A stretch of DNA of 64,000 nucleotides from Larix kaempferi (GCA_027924585.1 BSBM01000865.1:3410001-3474000); one strand, 5' to 3'. Positions 43,880 to 56,178 are shown, counted from the stretch's first letter. Notes: generated from the letters alone by a model not told the origin. Numbers and translations: made by a program.

Positions 43880-46230
43880 GTGAGTGATAATTCAGTATCG
43901 TCGCGGACAGAGAAGTGTCTATTTGATGGATAACATTGATGACCACCCCAACAAAGCTTGCAAGGGAACTTGGTTCTACGAGGTGTTTGAATAGAATGAA
44001 TGCTATTAGAGTCAACTAATTGATGCTTGGTCTCTTTCTTATTCTTCTTCTTCTTATCCTCTTGACTACTATCATCACTGCTTTTATCAAGTGAGGGAGA
44101 AGAAGAAGAAGATACATTTGATGAAGAAGGAAAATGATCAATTTTAGATTGATGCTCTCATGGTGGAGAGTTAACATTTGAAACATTAGGTGCATCTGAG
44201 ATCACCGAATTGGAGAATAACCATACTGGTAATCCTATAGACAATCCAAGAAGATTCAAAGTGGCAATATGGAGGACCAATATCTCCAAATGGAGGAAAA
44301 ACAAAAGGTACCCCTTGAAAAGGGTTCTCTTGGTTGGTGGACCCAGAAGATGTTTCCATATCTAAACTTTTAAACTAGCTAGTCAACCTTCTAAATACAA
44401 CACACAACAAATGCTAGTCAATCTAAAAGCAACAAGCAAACATGTGAATTGGTGGGATATAAGAGTCGGATCCTCACGAGTGTGCCAATCTATTGCAACT
44501 CACGATATATTGTAGGGTCCAACAATTATACTTGGCCCAATTTTTCAAAGAACTAACCAAGGAGGATTGGGACCATACCCTTGGTTGTATAACCCACCTA
44601 CCTGACAGTACGTGCGTAGTAATCTCCCAAAGTGTTGTTCTCGATGTTTTACAACAACATGATGGCTAGAAGGTTTACTCGGATGGTTCCAGGATTCTAT
44701 AGGGGTCTCCTGATATACACGAGGTAAGTGGGAGCTCAGATCCGTAGTAGTGTTGTCTAATTCGCAACCGTTCGAAATAGGCCTTCCTATATATTCTAGG
44801 TACGTGGAAGAACCGCACAGTCCCTGGATTGTAGCTCTAACAAATAATGACAGCTCCTATGCTTAACGACATCAAAACACGTCTCTAGCCTATCACATAA
44901 TGTTGCTAAAATTTTTAACTTAACTAGCACTTGATTTTATCTTATTTGTTTAAGTGGACAAATGGAATTTGGACCTAACTCAAAACCATGCAAGTATGAG
45001 ATGCAAGTCTTATTTTCAGTGAAGTTCTTCTCAAGAAGGAGAGAGAGAGAGAGAGAGAGTTTTCCTGTCCAGATGCAATATACACAATGTACATGCAATT
45101 CACTCTTCTAATGAATGCCAAGAAATCCAAAACAAACTCAACTCATGCACACGAAAGTGAAATGCAAATTTTCAATTTCGATTAATAATATCTACAAAAA
45201 GGAGCAAGAGGTTTCAAGCAAAGAAACAAGCATGAAATTCAATGCAAGAAACATAAACTCTTTTTTGAATGTAAAATGCATATAAGTCAAAGAGACTCCA
45301 GTTCGCTTAAAAATGCAAGCTAAATGGTGAAAAAATAGATCTTTTAGAGCTCTCTAATGATTAATACAAACTCAATTAGATGGTAAGGAGGAATTAGGAG
45401 AGGGTCCCAAAGTTATGGACTTGTTAGGGATTGATAACTTCACCCAAATCAAAGAAAATAGAAAATTGTATGCAAAAAACCCTACTGAAATATTGATTCC
45501 CAAACACCACCAAAGGGTCCCAGATTTTTCCAAACAGGGTTTGAGGGTAACTAACTCAACCTAATATAGGTCTAGGTACCACTGGTTTGGAAAAATCAAA
45601 TAAGGGAAGTGGCTAGATCAACAGAGAATCAAGACAGCCTATATTGACTCCAAACCATCATGAATTGAACCAGATCAAAGTGAACCAAAAGAGATCTAAA
45701 GAGCACTCAAACTGTGGATGCAAGAGCACTTACAGCTCCCAACATACAGCAAAAGGTTAGGAAAATAACTTTAAACCAATAGACCAAGGCAAACCCCAGC
45801 AAAAAGCACCCAAAAAAACTAAAACAGAGGATTTTTGTCCTTGTACAGTCATACACCGAGCGAAAAAGGGGAGATTTTTGCCCCCCTATAAGCATGCAGA
45901 GACCAAAAAACAAGAATTTTCACTTCTAGGACTACTAGAAGGGCGCGAAAAAGCCCAAAATTTTCGCTCCTAGGACCACTAGTAGGGTGTGAAAATGTTA
46001 TATTTTCGCTTTGTAAGGTGTTCTGAGGGAGCGACAATTGTCCTATAGGAGTAAAAAATGAAAATTCGTTTCTAGATCCGAGAAGGGATGAAGTCCTAGG
46101 TTCAAAATGGTCCTCAAATATTAGATGATCTAAACAACACTTAGAACGGGATTTGATGATATAAACAAGCAGTCATAAGGTGAAACTAGGGAAAAATTTC
46201 CCTAGTGGAGTCGCTAATTTCTGTACCAAA
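43880..46230 (-). mobile_element. Remnant related to the young gypsy element (minus strand)
   Basis: Three collinear signs on the minus strand. A primer site remnant AGCGACTCCACT lies at 46204-46215. Leader repeats with GGGCGCGAAAA and TTTTCGCTCCTAGGACCACT lie at about 45830-46030, the same relative place as the minisatellite of the young element. A coding scrap near 44340-44160 (PFVFPPFGD, then IATLNLLGLSIGLPVW in another frame) matches PFLFPPSG and LPGLTLGLPVW of the young element, followed by a degraded knuckle FPCKLCWGGHQC near 43930. Most of gag is missing. Confidence 0.55.
45039..45059. repeat. GA microsatellite
   Basis: Run of GA dinucleotides within the minus-strand remnant region. 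Confidence 0.9.
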
Positions 46231-47279
46231 GAATTCTTCCTAAGAAGAGTTTAATCCTCTCTTGGGATTTATAAGGTCCCTAGACACCTAAACCAAGACA
46301 AAAAGAGAACAAGCATACACTATAATTCCCCTAGATCTAGCTTATATATGAACAAGCAAACTATGGAAAGATAAATTAGGTAGATGTCTTACCTCACCTT
46401 AATGGTTGTCCTTGTTGCTCCTAAGTTACTCCAACTCCTAGCCTTTGAACATGGGCTTATGAACCTGTTCACAATAGCAAAACAACACCTTCTCCAAAGC
46501 AATATATGTATAAAAAAAATCTAACTATGAAAATATATACAATTTCATGAATTCACCATTAAAGACATGAAAATAGGAGGAATGGTCTAAGTTGTATGAG
46601 AAAGCCATACAACATGTGTTACACCTAACTTATGCTTGATTTGAACTCCTTGAGCTCTCCTTTAGTATCCCTTCAAGAATCGTAAGACCATAAGCTCCAC
46701 CTCTTTAAGTGTTTTCCATCCGTAAGAATCATAAGATCAAAACTTTGGTGCTATGAACCTCCCCCCTTAGCTCGTGGATGGCCTTCCTTAAGTAGAATTT
46801 GGGAGGCCAACCACTTAGAGAAGATGATGAATCTAAGTGAGGGATATGTGGATCTAATATCTTCAACATGCCAAAGTTGGAATATGAGAGACGATTCGAA
46901 GAGGGACCTCATGCCAAGAAAATATCCTAAGAATGTCAATCATATTTCTTTTCTAACCAATCTAGTTAGTACCAATTAACTCAAGAACATAAGCAACCTA
47001 GGAACTCATGATTATTAAAATAGAAACTAAGAAACTAATGAAATATAGTCAAGAAGCCAATGACTACAAGAAATAGTGAAGAATAAATTAAACTCTCACC
47101 AATGATGAAACCCCATAGCACCTACCTACAAATCTGCAAACCCTCAGAAAAAGAACAATAAAAAATGACTTACAACAAAGTTTAACTTCGAAAACAGGGT
47201 ACACATGCTTTCCTGTAGAAGAAGGAATGTGTGTACATGCCTAGAGAGAAGGGAAGGCACATGTGTACATACCTATGTA
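46231..47279. other. No gene recognised; possible LTR of the minus-strand gypsy remnant
   Basis: Lies just beyond the primer-site remnant, where a minus-strand LTR would be, but no TG...CA pair or second copy was found. Confidence 0.4.
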
Positions 47280-47284
47280 GATTG

Positions 47285-47976
47285 TGTGAAAATCCTCACA
47301 GCAGATCTAAGAGATGATGTATCTCACAAGAGAATAATTATGATTAAGCAAGAAAATAGAAGAAGAGTGATACATGCAGTATAATGAGCAACAGAATAAT
47401 ATGGTACAGTAGAACTCAGATAGAAGCAATAATACTTCGGTCATACTAGTTAATTAATCACAATATGGACAAATAAATAGTACAATGGTAGAGAGGATTC
47501 AAATGCCTAAGGTGGCAATTCGAATTAGCCTCTCAGAGTGATCATAAGATCAATAGAGTGTCATCGGAGCACAACTAGGTGTCCTCATGTTCATCGGAGC
47601 ACAACTGGAAGTCTTCATCATCATTAGTGGAGTCATCAATGCTCAAGTAACTGTCAACCATCAGTCAAACTAACTCTGGTAGGTGTAACTAAGTGTAACT
47701 GAGTGTAACTGAGTGTAACTGATTGTAACTGAGTGTAACTGGACTGGTAGGTGAAGAAGGGTGATTTGATCCCTAAAATCAAGGAAGAAGGGCGCATTAA
47801 GCAACTGGAGGGCTAAAACTTAATAGTGAGAAGCTCCTGGGGGTTGGCTAACTGAGGGCTAGGTGCTGGACTGATGACTGGGATGCATGCAAACCCTAAA
47901 AGGTGCATGCATGACTGAAAATGTAAATGATCAAAATACTTGTGGAACTAGGATGGAGTATAGGAATATCCTAACA
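47285..47976 (-). repeat. 3' LTR of gag-only element copy 2
   Basis: TGTGAAAATCC to ATATCCTAACA. Contains about five copies of a TGTAACTGAG unit at 47690-47745. Confidence 0.93.
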
Positions 47977-48163
47977 CCCCCCCTTAATCCATCCTGGGCC
48001 CTGGTAACTAAGACCAAAGGTCACCCAATACAATGAATAATAACAATCAATAAACCAAGGAAGTGGGAAAATTTCATGGGAAACATACCCCCTCCTCAAA
48101 AAATAGACTGTAAGGCACACATAAAAAATAAATGCTCCAAACTCAAGCAGGTGTGATGCTTGG

Positions 48164-49309
48164 TCATATGTATGGAGGTATCTTCTTCTTGGGAAGAAGT
48201 GGATCATGCTCAAAAAGCATGTGCTTGTACTTGCTCTTCAGATCGAATGTGATGAGAACAAATCGAACAGTATTAGAATGATCCTTGAACCTGTGATTCG
48301 AATCAGCTGAGGTAGGATCAAATTTTTGAATGTGCATATAGTCCTTTGTCTTCTCCTTCGAACCACCATGGGTGAGATTATGCCAAAAAGAACTATTACA
48401 TGTTTGCTTGAAATCAAAATCAGATTTAAGACTTTTAAAACAGTTTCTTGAGATCTCCTTTGAACCAGCAGGGGTGAGATCAAAACTATCATATGCATGA
48501 GAAATTTTCCCAAGCAGTAATTGCTTAGAACCCAAATTAGATACAAGACTTGAATCATGACTTCTTGAGATCTCCTTTGAACCATGAGAGGTGAGATCAA
48601 AACCAGTAGATGCATGAGAAATTATCCCAAGCGAATGGCAATGGCCATATTCTTCAATGACCTTCTGAAAGCATGGAATTATGATCATATAGTAGTATAA
48701 AAGAGGAGATAGTTGGAGAGGAGTGAATGCATTACCTTCAAAAGTTGTTTTGACCTCTAAAATAATCATGTGATCATGATGCAAACCAACATACTCTGGT
48801 GCAAGAGAGGATTTAGGACCTTCTGCAATATCTAGAGTGTGAGCTGGCACAGAAAGAGAAGAAAGTTTGAGCATGAGCGGAGAACCTGCAAGTTCTTTGT
48901 CAACAACTTCAATATGAGATGATACTGGTTCATTATCTGAGAGACCATCAAGAGGAGCGAATGCATCACTTTGTTTTCTTTCGAATGGGTTGGGATCAAG
49001 TCCTTCATTCTCTCTGCCAAATTTTCCATCCAGGTGAGCCCATATCTCTTTTGGAGTCCATAACTCTCTTGGAATTTCAACACCATCACGGTATTTGAAT
49101 TGGAATCTCTGGTATGCACACAAAGAAAACATTATTGCTGCAAAGTGCATGTCTCTTTTATTTAACCAGTCAATCTTCTCTTCAGAGGATTCGAACTCTC
49201 TTTCAAAATAACAATAAAAAAGATCATGGATCTTCAAGTCTGCTATCATTCTTGGTTTCCATTCATCATAGTTGAGTGGATCAAGAGGAGTAATTCCTGA
49301 TGAATACAT
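48164..49309 (-). CDS. Gag-like protein with 40-residue repeats, gag-only element copy 2
   Basis: 381 residues, intact. Residues 5-100 are gag-like (LDPLNYDEWKPRMIADLK, EEKIDWLNKR, ELWTPKEIWAHLDGKFG), similar to the protein at 19288-19902. The middle is Ser/Leu-rich. Residues about 230-345 contain two and a half 40-residue repeats with ISHA, FDLT and GSKEISR blocks, a part with no family I recognise. The end is basic (DPLLPKKKIPPYI). No zinc knuckle, protease or RT. DNA around the last codons is also recognisable in copy 1, although that frame is lost there. Function beyond gag-like assembly is unknown. Confidence 0.8.
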   Translation of the reverse strand: MYSSGITPLDPLNYDEWKPRMIADLKIHDLFYCYFEREFESSEEKIDWLNKRDMHFAAIMFSLCAYQRFQFKYRDGVEIPRELWTPKEIWAHLDGKFGRENEGLDPNPFERKQSDAFAPLDGLSDNEPVSSHIEVVDKELAGSPLMLKLSSLSVPAHTLDIAEGPKSSLAPEYVGLHHDHMIILEVKTTFEGNAFTPLQLSPLLYYYMIIIPCFQKVIEEYGHCHSLGIISHASTGFDLTSHGSKEISRSHDSSLVSNLGSKQLLLGKISHAYDSFDLTPAGSKEISRNCFKSLKSDFDFKQTCNSSFWHNLTHGGSKEKTKDYMHIQKFDPTSADSNHRFKDHSNTVRFVLITFDLKSKYKHMLFEHDPLLPKKKIPPYI

Positions 49310-49473
49310 TGAAGCTGTAGAGGACTTGCAAAAACAATATAGAATAACTGCAACTGCTACTGCTGCAAAAATGCAGAAACTGCTGCAACTGCTGCACTCG
49401 AAATCTTGGTAATAACCTGCAAAAAACTCTCAAGAATGGAGATAAACAATTCTCTCAACATGCTTTGATACCA

Positions 49474-50195
49474 TGTGAAAATCCTCACAGCAGATCTAAG
49501 AGATGATGTATCTCACAAGAGAATAATTATGATTAAGCAAGAAAATAGAAGAAGAGTGATACATGCAGTATAATGAGCAACATAATAATATGGTACAGTA
49601 GAACTCAGATAGAAGCAATAATACTTCGGTCATACTAGTTAATTAATCACAATATGGACAAATAAATAGTACAATGGTAGAGAGGATTTGAATGCCTAAG
49701 GTGGCAATTCGAATTAGCCTCTCAGAGTGATCATAAGATCAATAGAGTGTCATCGGAGCACAACTAGGTGTCCTCATGATCATCGGAGCACAACTGGAAG
49801 TCTTCATCATCATCAGTGGAGTCATCAATGCTCAAGTAACTGTCAACCATCAGTCAAACTAACTCTGGTAGGTGTAACTCAGTGTAACTAAGTGTAAGTG
49901 AGTGTAACTGAGTGTAACTCAATGTAACTGACTGTAACTGACTGTAACTGAGTGTAACTGGACTGGTAGGTGAAGAAGGGCGAGTTGCTCCCTAAAATCA
50001 AGGAAGAAGGGCGCATTAAGCAACTGGAGGGCTAAAACTTAATAGTGAGAAGCTCCTGGGGGCTGGCTAACTGAGGGCTAGGTGCTGGACTGATGACTGG
50101 GATGCATGCAAACCCTAAAAGGTGCATGCATGACTGAAAATGTAAATGATCAAAATACTGGTGGGACTAGGATGGAGTATAGGAATATCCTAACA
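49474..50195 (-). repeat. 5' LTR of gag-only element copy 2
   Basis: Pairs with 47285-47976 but has about three more 10-bp repeat units at 49870-49960 (TGTAACTGAG and variants), accounting for its 30 extra bases. Confidence 0.93.
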
Positions 50196-50622
50196 GATTG
50201 TAACCCTACTATTTACAACTGGAAATTCACAAATGTCAAAGTTGTTTGAATGAAAACCTACAAAAAATGCAACTACATAGAGTCAAACAGCTAGATCATT
50301 TGCAGTAGAGATAAATCTTTGATAAAAATATAGGATGTTATGGATTTCTGCTTCAAATCTAAATAAATATCAAGTAAAAACTGAAAATTCTAAAAAAATC
50401 TAAAAAATAATGGTGAGGTTAGGGTTTTTTTTTAAATCATAAATGTAGAAAAATGCACAAATCTGGTGTAAAACCTCAGTGGTTGTCCAATTTTGATGGT
50501 AGATCTACAAGAGAAGGAGGGGCCAAATAAATAAATAAAAATTTGAAGAAATTTGATGCTTGAAATTTTTTTAACAAAAAATTACTGAAGAAGGTAGAAC
50601 TTAGTAACCAACTGTAATACCA

Positions 50623-51237
50623 TGTTAGAATTGATAAATATGCATTAACATAAAACAATAAATTACTAACATGTGAATCGGTAACCAAAAACTTACTAGT
50701 CTAATATCCTATCAACACAATCATCAAATAATCAATAAAATATGTAAGAAAGGAAACAGAGAAGATAAAAGAGAGGACCAATTTTATGTGGTAAAACCTC
50801 GAGATGGGGAAAGATCCATGGAAGCCTTGTTCTTCTTATTCTTGAGGAAACTTTCACTCTTACAATATTTGGCACCCCCACATGTGCTTTACATCGTAGA
50901 TTTACAATATTTCTCAATATTTCACAATATCCCAAATGGGTCTCCTTCACCTCTATTATATATGCTAGAGGTATGGAAGATCACATCCCATAATACATGT
51001 GGGATAAATCCTTTTCTACCTTTCTTATATAAAGAATTATAATAGCATAATTTTACTCCATGATGCATGTGAGATAACTCCTTCCTCGTAAGAAAGAGAT
51101 TTATGAAGAGTATCATGCCTTCTTCTTCTAGGTAGGAATCACTGTGTTTACAAAATTCCTTATTTATTCTTGTATAACAATAAATGAGACCACTAGACAT
51201 CACGACATCTCATTAGACATCATTACACATTCCAACA
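50623..51237 (-). repeat. Putative LTR of a minus-strand element
   Basis: Plus-strand sequence runs from TGTTAGAATTG to CATTCCAACA (TG...CA). Just outside its left end, the minus strand reads TGGTATTACAG, resembling a mutated initiator-Met primer site, so this would be a 5' LTR. No partner LTR was found. The interior to the left is interrupted by the 47285-50195 element. Confidence 0.45.
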
Positions 51238-51298
51238 CTTCTAGAATCTTGTCTTCCTTATCCTTTCGAAGCTGTAGTGTGATGCCATTCATCGATGT

Positions 51299-51830
51299 CT
51301 AATGTCCTTCTTCAATTCTCGATTGCATTTCTTCTTTTACATCATCTGTATTTAGGGCTTCTTCAACCTTCTTACAAATTTCTTCTTCGAGTCTTTTTGT
51401 AGACTCTTCATCTAAGATTCTTGTTTTTTCTTTATTTTGACCATGCTTGTTTTCTTGTTTCAATCTTTTGACCTCAACCAATAGATTTTTATTATGATTT
51501 CTCAACCTGCATATTTCTTCATCCGTCTTTTTCAACTCTTCTTGAATTTTATTAATGTCTTCCATTTTTTAGTCCTTGATCCATCTTTTTGTGGAGATTT
51601 CTTCAAATTCTTCCAATGTAGCATATGCTTGAGTATTCATATAAATACTTTTAAACCATTATAGACTTCATCCTCAAATTTAAGAAGATAAGGTTTTTCA
51701 AATTTTCCCTTCACAATCTTTAACCATTTCTTAGGATCAATTCCATCTTTATCTTTATTTCCACTAAACCTAGGTATTGCCAATTTTGCCATTTTTCTTA
51801 ACCGAGGTCTTAAAAAAATCCTCAACTTCC
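51299..51830 (-). pseudogene. Gag remnant with coiled coil (minus strand)
   Basis: Minus-strand order: KLAIPRFSGNKDKDGIDPKK and VKGKFEKPYLLKFEDEVYNG (51825-51637), then in other frames YATLEEFEEISTKRWIKD, a TAA, and a charged coiled coil (MEDINKIQEELKKTDEEICR and EVKRLKQENK) to 51299. The EEFE...KRWIKD to coiled-coil transition resembles conifer gypsy gag proteins as I recall them. At least one frameshift and one stop separate the parts. A primer-site remnant 0.9 kb upstream at 52731-52742 fits the same element. Confidence 0.6.
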
Positions 51831-52240
51831 AAACTCCATATTTTGAAATTAGTATAAAAATTTGATAATATTATTTTTCCAACATATTATCCCATGTTTC
51901 CTCTTTCCAACGACTTTTGAATCACACAAATAAGAATTTCCAATCAAAAGTTATGCAATTTTTAAAATAACATACCTTTTAAAACCCTAATTTGGAGACT
52001 GTCTTTGTGGTCAACCTTCCAATTGAGGTAACTCTGTAATTTCAACCCCTTTGAGTATGAAATTATCCTATATTATTATGATGTGTCTTCTCTGCAATGC
52101 CACAGTTCTGACATAATTATGATGCTCCAAGGAAAAGATATGATAACTTTCCCAAAACTCATTATTTTTTTCTATTCGAGAGAGCGATAGTGTATGGCTT
52201 GACATGTGTCTAATTTTCTAGATTTGATTTTGAAATTGCT

Positions 52241-52616
52241 ACCACAAATACTATGGTCTATCTTATTTCTAATGCAGTCGGTCTCACTCAATTTGGATAT
52301 CTCAAGCTCCAAATATAACAATTTTACCCATAACACATCCTTAAGACTAGTTTTTGGATTGATCATTAACCCTAACTTCCATTGGGTATCACATCAAACC
52401 TGTAATGAATCAAGGCCTGGAATTCATACCAGAAATACTAATTTCCATCTTATTTATTATGAAACAAGTCTCACTCAATTTTGAATATTTCAAGCTTTGA
52501 ATATAATTGTTTTACCCAGAATATATGTTGGAGACTAGTATTTGGACTAGTAAGAAACCCTAACTTCCACAAGGTATAACTTTGAACCTGTAATGAATCA
52601 AGACATGAAAAATTGT
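52241..52616. repeat. Tandem repeat, two units of about 188 bp
   Basis: Units start at 52241 (ACCACAAATACTA) and 52428 (ACCAGAAATACTA); a third start appears at 52617 (ACCAGATATATT). Shared phrases include GTCTCACTCAATTT, AACCCTAACTTCCA and AACCTGTAATGAATCAAG. It lies in the leader position of the minus-strand element whose primer site is at 52731. Confidence 0.75.
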
Positions 52617-52730
52617 ACCAGATATATTTCATTATGTCCTTTGTGGCCCCTCCAAGCTTTGTTATCTAAAACATCCCCAAAAAAATGTTATAGTGAAAAT
52701 TACAAGTTGACTCGTTTTGGAAGTGTTAAA

Positions 52731-52742
52731 GCTCTGATACTA
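52731..52742 (-). promoter_or_regulatory. Primer-binding-site remnant next to an LTR start
   Basis: Plus strand GCTCTGATACTA is one base from the complement of the initiator-Met primer site; two bases later TGTTATGAACC may start the adjoining minus-strand LTR (from 52745). The other LTR end was not found. Confidence 0.5.
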
Positions 52743-52759
52743 AATGTTATGAACCAATA

Positions 52760-55022
52760 TCCTTAAGATAGAATAAGAGACAAGAGTACACACCATGTAC
52801 AACAATTTAAACGTGGAGAACAACTCCAATATAAATAAGAAAGATAAGTTACACAACAATTCTTCAAATAAGAGCATACCCTTCTCCAATTACCCCAAAA
52901 CATTAGTATAATCATTTCACATTTTCCTCAACAACAACTACATTACATTTATATATACATATCTAGTCATAGATCATGAGGCCCCTTCATTAGGTCAATC
53001 ATATTACATATTCATGTAACCCCCATATATGCCCCTCTTGGGTCATATTATATACATTTAACCCCATATATGACCCCCCTTGGGTCAGATCAGCTTATGC
53101 TTCCATCTTCGTGGGCTTGGAAACATTCCCTATTCCACCATTAACATCTTTATCCAGATATGTATTTTTCCAATCAATCTTTCAGGTGGTCCTTTCTTGA
53201 AAAACTATGTCACCTTAGTTAAAGATTGATGGAATTATACCACAAACCCCAAATCCTAGCCTTCTGCGACATCTTTATACCAAAAATCAACTACTCGGGT
53301 CAACTTATGGTCATATCAATGGATCTTTAGCAAGTTCTTAGTGGTCCACTCTAATCTTGGTCATGGAACTCAATATTAATACTTCTCTACGAGTCTTTCT
53401 AGCCATCCGTGTAAATTTGCAGGGAACTAATCTCATGTAGGCATTCAAACATGTACTTATCTTTAATCTTGCAACATCTTCTCACACATAGGCACTTGCT
53501 TGATGAGAAAAACCATGGATTCTTTTTCCATCCAATCTTGACTCTCAACATTTGTTGGCTTCCATTGCATCTCCATTACTAGGCATTCATTAAGATATTG
53601 ACAACAAAACTGTGTTGTTGGCTCTATGACAAACCTAGGGTTTGCATAAGTTGTCTAACATGGGATCAATGTGTACACGTGCACAATTAGCCTTCCAAGG
53701 GAATGAGGTCTTACCCAAGGCATTTACGATGTTTATCATGTTATTAACATGCAAAGTATTAAGGGTTTAGTGGGGGTGCATAATCCATTCCTTAGCCATC
53801 AATTGCATTCATTTAAACTATCAAAATTCATAGCACACATTGGAAAGGTAACAATAGGAATATCATCCAAAAGGTAACAATCATACAGACATGAGCAGAA
53901 CAATTTTCCATTATATTTACATGTTAAGCGTTACATCTCATGACATCATGAACTCATAAATCTCCAACTAACCATTAACTAGCTCTCGAGACTCCAAACA
54001 CTCGTTCATTACATAACAATCCTCATATATATAAGATACATAAGTAATTACAAAAGATTCTCAAATACATGAGAGAATTTGCCAACTATACCACACTTAT
54101 ACAAAACCTATGTGCCTTTAAGAACATGCATAGAAGGTAAAAGAAGTTGGATGCAAAGAATTTACGAGACAACTCCTTAAACTCAATGTATCAATGCTTC
54201 TATGGTTCCACATACTTGAGCTTTTATGAGTTGATATATTTGACAAAGTTTTGTTGACCTAAACTCTAAACCAAACAAAACTAAACCACAACAAAACAAA
54301 ACAAAAAAATCAATATAATTTATAAGAAGAGTCCCAAAAATATCAACATAAATTCTAAAATTTAAAATAAAATAAAATAGTACCCACAATTTTGGATAAT
54401 ACTTCCTCAATAAAAATGGATAAGACAAAACACATTACAACCCCCAAAAAAGAAAAGGAATCCTAGTAAAAATAAATAGGTACATGAATGTTTCTTACTT
54501 TCTCAATTAAATTTATAAAAGAAAACACATAAACACATAAAAAACTCTGGGACATACATTAACATTTCCTTAAAAAGTTGAAAAAGATGATAACATAAAA
54601 GATCATAAAAAACATGATTAATAGTAAATCTTCCTCATAGCTTGAAGTCGATATGCTATCAAAGGAGGGGCTTCTGTTTTTCATAGGTAGAGCTATATAT
54701 ATTACATACAAGAATGGTGAATTAGAAGTCAAGAGAACAAATCTAGATTTTAAATGAAGAAAATAGAAAACATTAAGTTTTATTATTGTTTTGTAAAATT
54801 TTGTACTCTCTAGTTGAAAATTTAAGAACACTTTTTTATTTTTTTGATGGAAAATTACAATGTAAATGTAAAGAAGATATGATTCGGAAGAGTAGACATA
54901 ATCTTTTAGTTTTTTAGTTTTGAATTATGAGTGCAAACACCTTAAGAATGTGTTTTGTTTTTCTGTATAAAAAATAAAATGCAAGTTTTTTCTTTGGAAA
55001 AAGAAAAGCTTTAATATTGTTC
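52760..55022. other. No gene recognised
   Basis: Presumably LTR and old repeat sequence. The phrase CCCCATATATGCCCCTCTTGGGTCA recurs in part (53030 and 53070). No coding blocks. Confidence 0.5.
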
Positions 55023-55081
55023 ACATATAGGCCATTGAAAAGGAGATGCAAGTGTTGGCAAGGTTATCTATGACCCAGCTG

Positions 55082-55482
55082 GGGTGGCAGGTGCGGGTGG
55101 GATACTCTTTGATCCCGGAGGAAATAAAATTGCAGCCTTCTCTTGGGGACTAGGTAGCAAAACAAATAATGAGGCAGAATGGTTAGCTCTCATTTTCTCC
55201 TTAGATATGGCCTTCAACTTCAGCATTGACAATCTAAGAATCTATGGAGACTCTGGGCATGTCATTCAAATTATGCGAAGAGGGTCTGCCTCGCCAGGCT
55301 CAAAAGCCCACAGATACATGCAAAGAATTAAAACCAACGCTCTCCTCTCAAAGGCCTCTTTTTTCCACATCCGTCGAGAGAACAATAGGCTTGCTGATTT
55401 AGCGGCTAATAAAGGAATTTTGCTCGAAATCGGGCACGTCAAGGATCTCAATGGAGTTTTGGGGTACCATTACATTCCTTAA
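55082..55482 (+). pseudogene. LINE RNase H domain, copy B (5'-truncated)
   Basis: Open from the insertion junction to TAA at 55480-55482 with AGAGGILFDPGG, NNEAEW, YGDSGHVIQ and ENNRLADLAAN. The first catalytic Asp lies upstream of the truncation point. The fused reading from copy C (KVIYDP, then AGVAGAGG) is an accident of the insertion. Confidence 0.88.
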
Positions 55483-55488
55483 GTCTTA

Positions 55489-56178
55489 ATGCCAAGGATC
55501 AACAAACTCATGGTTGTTTTTAAGGTCGGGTCCATGGTCATGAGGGACCACCTTTTCCCTTGCTCAAACTTTGGATATGTTTCTTCCCCCCACTTCGTAG
55601 CTTCAGCCACACGCCTCCCCGGTTGCCCTACCACCTGTCACCTCGCTCCCACCTGCGTTGTCAGCTCCCACGAGCCATTATTTACTCCCCCACCCGCTCC
55701 TTCTTTCCCTTCCTCCGCGATGGCTCGTCCTCCCCACTTACCTGATGCTCTGAGTCGCCTCTCCCTCTGTGAGCTTGACTCTCCTCCCCCCTGTCATCTG
55801 CTGCTGTCGGCGTGTGACTTTGATATAATGCATACTGTGTTGGCGGCCATAGCCGCTCTGAGCAGAACGTTGGTGGACATTAAATTTGTTGTTCGAAACA
55901 CCTATGATGTCGTTTGCTCCAGTGTCAAACAAAATGCAGAGATGGCCTCGGATATTACTCATGCGGTCTCATAGCTCTCTTGTCAGGATTCCAGGATAGA
56001 CGACCTGGAGAGGAACTTGTTCGAGTTAATGGGGAAAGTGGACATGCTGCAGGAAGACATGGCCATTCTTACAGGGAAAGCTCAGGGAAGTTGGGTGCAC
56101 GAAACCCCCACGGTCAACCAGGAAATCAACCAGGAAATGGTGGACGCTACTTCTTCCCGGCTAAAGAATTATGGCTAG
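55489..56178 (+). pseudogene. Coiled-coil ORF downstream of LINE RNase H (copy B, one stop)
   Basis: ATG six bases after the RNase H stop and in the same frame. Reads to a TAG at 55972-55974 and, in the same frame, on to TAG at 56176-56178. At the inner stop copy A has CAG, so a single C-to-T change broke it. Conserved islands with copy A: VVSSHEPL, AMARP, RLSL, ALSRTLVDIKF, VRNTYDVVCSSV, LSCQDSRIDDLERNLFELMG, MAILTGKAQGS, TVNQE and the final Tyr-Gly. The N-terminal third is Pro/Ser-rich. It appears coding by conservation; the function is unknown. Confidence 0.75.

Larger units (their letters stand above)
47285..50195 (-). mobile_element. Small non-autonomous LTR element, gag-only, copy 2
   Basis: 2911 bp with a perfect 5-bp target duplication GATTG (47280-47284 and 50196-50200). 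LTRs 47285-47976 and 49474-50195 differ mainly in the number of 10-bp repeats, so the insertion is young. On the minus strand TGGTATCAAAGC follows the 5' LTR, an initiator-Met tRNA primer site, and AAGGGGGGG precedes the 3' LTR. A single intact ORF of 381 codons is present and no pol. The 3' end of its interior matches copy 1 (phrases around CTTCTTGGGAAGAAG), confirming relatedness. Confidence 0.93.

Noticed and set aside
55042-55482. A fused RNase H with a duplicated KVIYDP/ILFDPGG turn as a novel domain variant.
   Set aside because: It is the junction created by insertion of copy B into copy C, as shown by the matching 18-base duplication.
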